Shown piece by piece: positions 62,001 through 64,000 of a stretch of DNA of 64,000 bases. The translations under genes were made by a program, and so were the position numbers. Location of the stretch: assembly GCA_030740765.1 (NCBI GenBank), contig JASLWR010000005.1, positions 1 to 64,000 of the forward strand, given 5' to 3'. The stretch's first letter is position 1; each line of letters begins with the position of its first letter. This DNA is from Thermoplasmatota archaeon (GTDB lineage Archaea; Thermoplasmatota; Penumbrarchaeia; JASLWR01). Under the pieces are notes generated by a model. The model was not told the DNA's origin. It was given only the letters and a program-made list of their open reading frames with translations, and did no database searches.

Positions 62001-62043
62001 TTGTCATGGCCATCGCAGACCATTTACTACTCATGTTGAACAT
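56029..62043 (-). CDS. Giant VWA/Ig-repeat surface protein with charged cytoplasmic tail
   Basis: 2004 residues. Signal peptide (MTTMIVISGLAALGLFTG), an Ig-like domain, a VWA domain with a MIDAS site (DVVLVLDNSGSM) near residue 280, then about 1300 residues of Ig-like repeats in pairs of about 190, each with phrases like NIDSSGWKD, DGKHVIEIRGRDLAGH and TVTVDNRKPTC. A membrane helix (MPLILFILLILLIIIIIFVLV) follows. The cytoplasmic tail of about 190 residues alternates acidic and Lys/Arg/Gly-rich blocks and holds two copies of a DD-[IV]-x-EM-x-GW-[LI]-DE motif, one at the very end. GGAAGGG precedes the ATG at 62043. It heads the operon with the VWA and AAA+ genes; the tail is a possible contact to the ATPase. 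Confidence 0.87.
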   Translation of the reverse strand: MFNMSSKWSAMAMTTMIVISGLAALGLFTGNTSANPVTPYLPESGDILTGVVNFRCNSTNADKVELSIDGILIATMAGGPTWSFQINTSGWSDGRHIIRYDSTGDTTNDITSIPVKFDNSGPQITNATTLYPTGQNTAKPGDKVTIIAKVIESVSSISSVRCDASMIGDDPGLTMYDDGLHNDGAPNDNTYGTALVNVTVGGGYRAAYVHATDSKGNFRNVTAACNVDQYEPTILEIDTMLPAGQVAVKNGDVIRVTAKALDYKILIEDVVERKPLDVVLVLDNSGSMRDSNGSGGMKWDDLEYASSTFLDQLADNDRCAIVSFDRQGPWPLEDVKQYSTFLTMSETYNDPQGTGYTSTGRNVSKYIITRDDGLHLTTNLGQPSCNTPIWDTIGTGIQYAINNRREEAVPVVIAMTDGNDTGGTLGGNRYETGSETYCPGAPNGAGRQTWTVSGGCIWDSPMRAYPSIQRELDTNPVNAKTTANFPGGSPERTRTGLINASIPVFTIGLGMWPQGTNATASGYLDPTEASYKYTTEFDVMSIANSSIGGKYYFAPSSTDLYAIYNNVSQVIQSFGASTLGIEQPHGIDSIQADLSSIGIALKVNMFDDGLHADGKADDDIYGSDLVTVNSLDSGDIIFQVEGTDRAGNMNGTQYTVRLDNVQPSVGRVNTSYPPGRVKAQDGYSIYVVANCSDEDTGLGNVYLDASNIGGANQVPMRDDGTGNDEVAYDGDYTSDNVTVTTGLVSGVYTHTVNAYDKAGNLGSQSGNIEIFNDVDIIMKNLVAGDIVSGNYQIIANISDPDGIPDTDTNPRYRVDANAWFNMSLVSGTEFGALLDSSLYLDGAHVLHVNAKDPYGAESTMQINFIVDNTAPSQSTVITPISGEYIEGLYSFRVTAMDAIGIQSVNGTIINETGAELVSNTSMGYNMDSGYYELVLGTANLPDGSYRFTAYVHDKAGHSRPSATKDFNVDNNEPRMTIYKPTDGQIIYGTFTLNISVSDAFLDLLEYNIDSSGWVNSSDNWSTWLFPDGDHIMRIRAGDKAGHEVLESIIITIDNHNPECRLNLPSQNQFIEGIYTLGAIVSDEVGLESVRAIILDSGTQAEILNTSMSYNSGTGYFECIFDTNGVNDGNYSTTIMALDLAGNRTISAQVDFQVDNNAPMLLINSPLEGDIVSGSVQLNTSLSGESFPRSLEYNIDSSGWKDVSIAWNTTLIADGKHVIEIRGRDLAGHSTSHSITVTVDNRKPTCEIHTPYDNQYMQGVMTFKVKASDTVGISLVVLDIYNELVNATFNSQSGYYEYSLDTTVILEDGIQTISALAYDLSGKVASDGPVFFNVDNTPPKLVINSPKNQYYLNGSVDMNVTTIDSYPLPTEYNVDSSGWRDIGVPWNTSRTGDGLHSISIRARDAIGHTVVETITVTVDNGFPECTVHSPTPDQFVEGSMTFRILASDSLGVDKVSLYIFTGSPHAKKVQATHNSVSNYYEYTQSLYGITDGGYEVSVTAYDGSLNSVTLAPVGFRVDGNFPTLDIRKPAGNAYLTGLAEIDIGSKDHYDTNIQYNVDKTGWVKINSTGPNLWDTGNYTDGTHEIEVMAVDEAGHVTTRAIKVNVDNSVPELTLVSPGAGDHLTGTNTVKAYCYDTVSVESVAMSVDNSTPISVFINPVTGLYEAPIDTTKYPDGAHTLIITVRDYVGKSNVGMVMVNFNNRGPGVLLDDVPVKGDSQIEFRVENNDNASRMYINIEGAGWKEMGYDEADNSFWYIWTTGVEDNGKHTYQIKAVDEYGNERIQSSVIEVENETPFLQEFSDSMPLILFILLILLIIIIIFVLVRTGQAKKWVKGSKKENVSISEKKESAGKTDDVEKYSEKEEEATVVTSDMLEEEEEEKSLSNESTPSKGRGRTGKNKKSSKRGKGRKGNRGKKGRGRGSGGRYQDAQDDIEEMGGWLDESPEGETDDGADEVESKRRKKDWKDQRKRMKEERGNSEKPYGMAADDVDEMSGWIDEEPDDDFYD

Positions 62044-62342
62044 AACAATCCCTTCCAGTAAATTATGCGTCCATAACGCAGGTCATTACTAAATATATTT
62101 TATGGTACATATTTCGAAACAATTCTTATACGTGGGTGAGTTTATTGAACCTAACCTCTCAAATTTTTCTACCAACTGCTCTTTTTCTACATAATATAGT
62201 TGGATTATAGAACTCTTGCCTTTCTATCCGTATTTTATCACATATTTGGATTTCAGATTGACCAAAAAAAAAAGAATTTTACAAAATTTTATATCGCTAA
62301 AAGTAGTTAACATTTAAGTATAGTATTATTGGGGTAAACAAA
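62044..62342. promoter_or_regulatory. Divergent promoter region between the VWA operon and the C25 protease
   Basis: 299 bases, A+T-rich, no gene. An ATTTAAGT box (62312-62319) is centred 26-27 bp before the ATG at 62343, which predicts a leaderless mRNA for the protease gene. TATA-like AAATATATTTTATGG near 62090-62104 could drive the giant VWA gene on the other strand. Confidence 0.5.
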
Positions 62343-64000
62343 ATGGATGTAGATCTGAAGAAAAAGAAATATTTTGCGATAACCGCAGTTGCAGTCCTGG
62401 GCCTGGCGGCAATTGGTCTATATGTCATGATGGGACCAGCTGAGGAGTATATACCTCCATATGAACCCACCATCGATCTTCCCAAGGAGTACATAATTCT
62501 CGTAAATGAACCCCAAAATCTCCATGACATGATGTTCATATCGTCTCTGTCTTCCATAGCAGTGCGGGAAACGTATCATCCCCTGTTCATACTTGAGGAC
62601 GGGAAACTGGACGATCATCAGTTGTGGACAATCGAGCATTTCGTTGATGAGATGAAGAACGCGCCTAAACTTTTATTCACCTCCGACGAGACCGTATTGA
62701 ATAATGTGAAAGGACAGGTTGAGGGCGTGGTACAATACGAGATATCCAATGACGTGCTTGCACAGTTCAAGGGATTTGACGACGTCATTGATGTGAATTC
62801 ATACCCGGAGGCGCTTTGGGCCGCTCCGGTGGCCCGGGTAGAAAACAAGGTCATTAGGCTCGGTCGTACCACATTCAAGAATCAGGAGGACGCATGGGAT
62901 CGCCTGCAGGACAATGGCATAAACGCAAGATATATTATTGTGACCAATCCTTACGATATCTCGGCGTCCCTCATGGCAAATAATACGGAATATTACGACG
63001 AGTATGATTCGAATTTTCATACGCCGTCATTATCCCTTGTATCTTCACAGTTGGCCGCCTATCACAATGCCTATGTACTTACCAGCGCTCCGGCTTCCAC
63101 CGAAGAAGTATATACCTTCGAGAACCCGAATTTCGATGTAGCGGAAAATTACCAATTAAATGCTAGGGCAACCGGATATTATCTTGCATTGAAGGAACTG
63201 TCTGCCAGGTATTACAACCCCACGGCCGATATAGGACAGCATGATATATACAAGGATTCTCCCGAATACGTTTGCATCGTCGGAAGCGCCGCCGCCATTC
63301 CCCAGTTCCAGATACCGGGCAACGGAGACGGCGACGATCTCGTTAGCTGCGATGTGATCTTCGGATTTCTGGATGATGACAACACGCTGATGGACGCAGC
63401 GGTTGGCCGAATAGTGAACTACAACGTGCAGGGTGCCTCGAACCAGATGGCTAAGACACTTGGATTCGATTACGTCGTGGATACGGTTACCGTGGAATAT
63501 TCGGACGGTCCCAGGGACGTACAGTGGAGAAAACACGGGGCTTCCTTCAGCGGATTCGATATTACCTACAAGAGAATGCAGGTTTCTCCTGCAAGGTGGG
63601 TTTGCAAGGACTATACCGACGAGGGAATGGAATACGAATACTACGGACCGGCTCTAGTTGAGCAGGATATCACCATAACTCCAGAGACCACCCTCGAGCC
63701 AGCGGTTCAGGCCAGTGGATTACTTGCCTACAGGGGACACGGCAGCGACAATGGCGGTCTTTACATGATCGCTTACAAGAATGGGGATGAAAACGCAGTA
63801 CTGCGCGGAACCGAGGCCCGGGAATTATTCATCCCTCCACAGGTGTCTTTTTTCGTGTCGTGCATGAACGGCAAGATCCACGGAAAGGATTTTGGCGATG
63901 GCGCTCCGGACGTACCCTATGACGAACTGTTTTCCACGAACTATCTCTACGGAGGGGCGGTGGCACTGGGAGGGGCAACGGAAGTGAGCTACAGCAATAT
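62343..64000 (+). CDS. Gingipain-like cysteine protease (family C25), partial
   Basis: At least 552 residues; the frame is open to the window edge. An N-terminal signal-anchor (KYFAITAVAVLGLAAIGLYVMM) is followed by a region of about 230 residues, then a caspase-fold C25 domain: EYVCIVGSAAAIPQF, FGFLDDDNTLMDAAVGRI, the His of LLAYRGHGSDNGG and the Cys of SFFVSCMNGK, then GGAVALGGATEVSYS. The His-Cys dyad is intact. Gingipain-type proteases are secreted and digest proteins; they have been reported from sediment archaea thought to live on detrital protein. The neighbouring surface proteins suggest it acts at the cell envelope. The C-terminal part lies beyond 64000. Confidence 0.85.
   Translation, partial: MDVDLKKKKYFAITAVAVLGLAAIGLYVMMGPAEEYIPPYEPTIDLPKEYIILVNEPQNLHDMMFISSLSSIAVRETYHPLFILEDGKLDDHQLWTIEHFVDEMKNAPKLLFTSDETVLNNVKGQVEGVVQYEISNDVLAQFKGFDDVIDVNSYPEALWAAPVARVENKVIRLGRTTFKNQEDAWDRLQDNGINARYIIVTNPYDISASLMANNTEYYDEYDSNFHTPSLSLVSSQLAAYHNAYVLTSAPASTEEVYTFENPNFDVAENYQLNARATGYYLALKELSARYYNPTADIGQHDIYKDSPEYVCIVGSAAAIPQFQIPGNGDGDDLVSCDVIFGFLDDDNTLMDAAVGRIVNYNVQGASNQMAKTLGFDYVVDTVTVEYSDGPRDVQWRKHGASFSGFDITYKRMQVSPARWVCKDYTDEGMEYEYYGPALVEQDITITPETTLEPAVQASGLLAYRGHGSDNGGLYMIAYKNGDENAVLRGTEARELFIPPQVSFFVSCMNGKIHGKDFGDGAPDVPYDELFSTNYLYGGAVALGGATEVSYSN

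Overview
The window is archaeal and most like an uncultured protein-degrading member of the Thermoplasmatota (Thermoplasmata / marine benthic group D type). The evidence is an Orc1/Cdc6 initiator, aIF2-gamma, ribosomal protein S6e, SBDS, a proteasome alpha subunit, archaeal SRP54, archaeal-type tRNAs, TATA-box promoters placed about 26 bp upstream of start codons (leaderless mRNAs), ferredoxin-dependent metabolism (a 2-oxoacid:ferredoxin oxidoreductase and an NfnAB-type transhydrogenase), and an alkyltransferase-endonuclease V fusion of the kind characterised in Ferroplasma. Taxonomy is inferred from gene content only.

Layout. 0-7 kb: PhoU-like regulator, KorA/KorB, a PlsC-type acyltransferase (unusual in archaea), a glycosyltransferase and Orc1/Cdc6. 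7.06-8.06 kb: an AT-rich, gene-free stretch with a near-canonical origin recognition box, the probable replication origin beside orc1. 8-19 kb: a CARF-like winged-helix regulator with a palindromic operator candidate, a large PQQ-propeller/PKD surface protein followed by a queuosine-salvage (Qng1/DUF2419) homologue, a hairpin-dense non-coding element, an HTH regulator with a TraB-like protein, and an ABC exporter. 19.1-22.4 kb: a decaying defence-type island with a DUF1016 nuclease broken by one TGA, an intact DUF1016 paralogue and an HsdM tail. 22.3-33.9 kb: MATE exporter, lipoprotein, transglutaminase, TPR protein, DUF3786, SBDS, PsmA, NfnAB, SRP54, SurE. 34-37 kb: a tRNA region (Val, Asn and a CAU tRNA) riddled with tRNA fragments and small palindromic elements, a histone-H1-like Lys-rich protein, a 56-residue ferredoxin and a PGF-CTERM-like surface protein. 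38-49 kb: a STAND ATPase-TPR gene broken by one TAA, a response regulator, a DUF362 ferredoxin-like protein, AGT-EndoV, a diadenylate-cyclase-like protein, the rpS6e-aIF2gamma-PIN operon and two regulator-like loci, one with 22-23 bp iterons. 49.4-64 kb: a ubiquitin-like protein ending in Gly-Gly-Tyr, a JAMM metalloprotease gene beside it, then an operon of a 2004-residue VWA/Ig surface protein, a VWA protein, a membrane-spanning AAA+ ATPase with an extracellular sensor-like region and a small membrane protein, and finally the start of a gingipain-like (C25) protease.

Two parts deserve most attention. First, the ubiquitin-like/JAMM pair beside a membrane AAA+ operon could be an envelope-linked protein modification or quality-control system. 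Second, a dispersed family of hairpins with a conserved outer stem (GRTGTG...TACAYC) sits in several intergenic regions; two members lie directly behind duplicated tRNA 5' fragments, as expected of a small mobile structured element.

No CRISPR array, rRNA gene or complete transposase was found.
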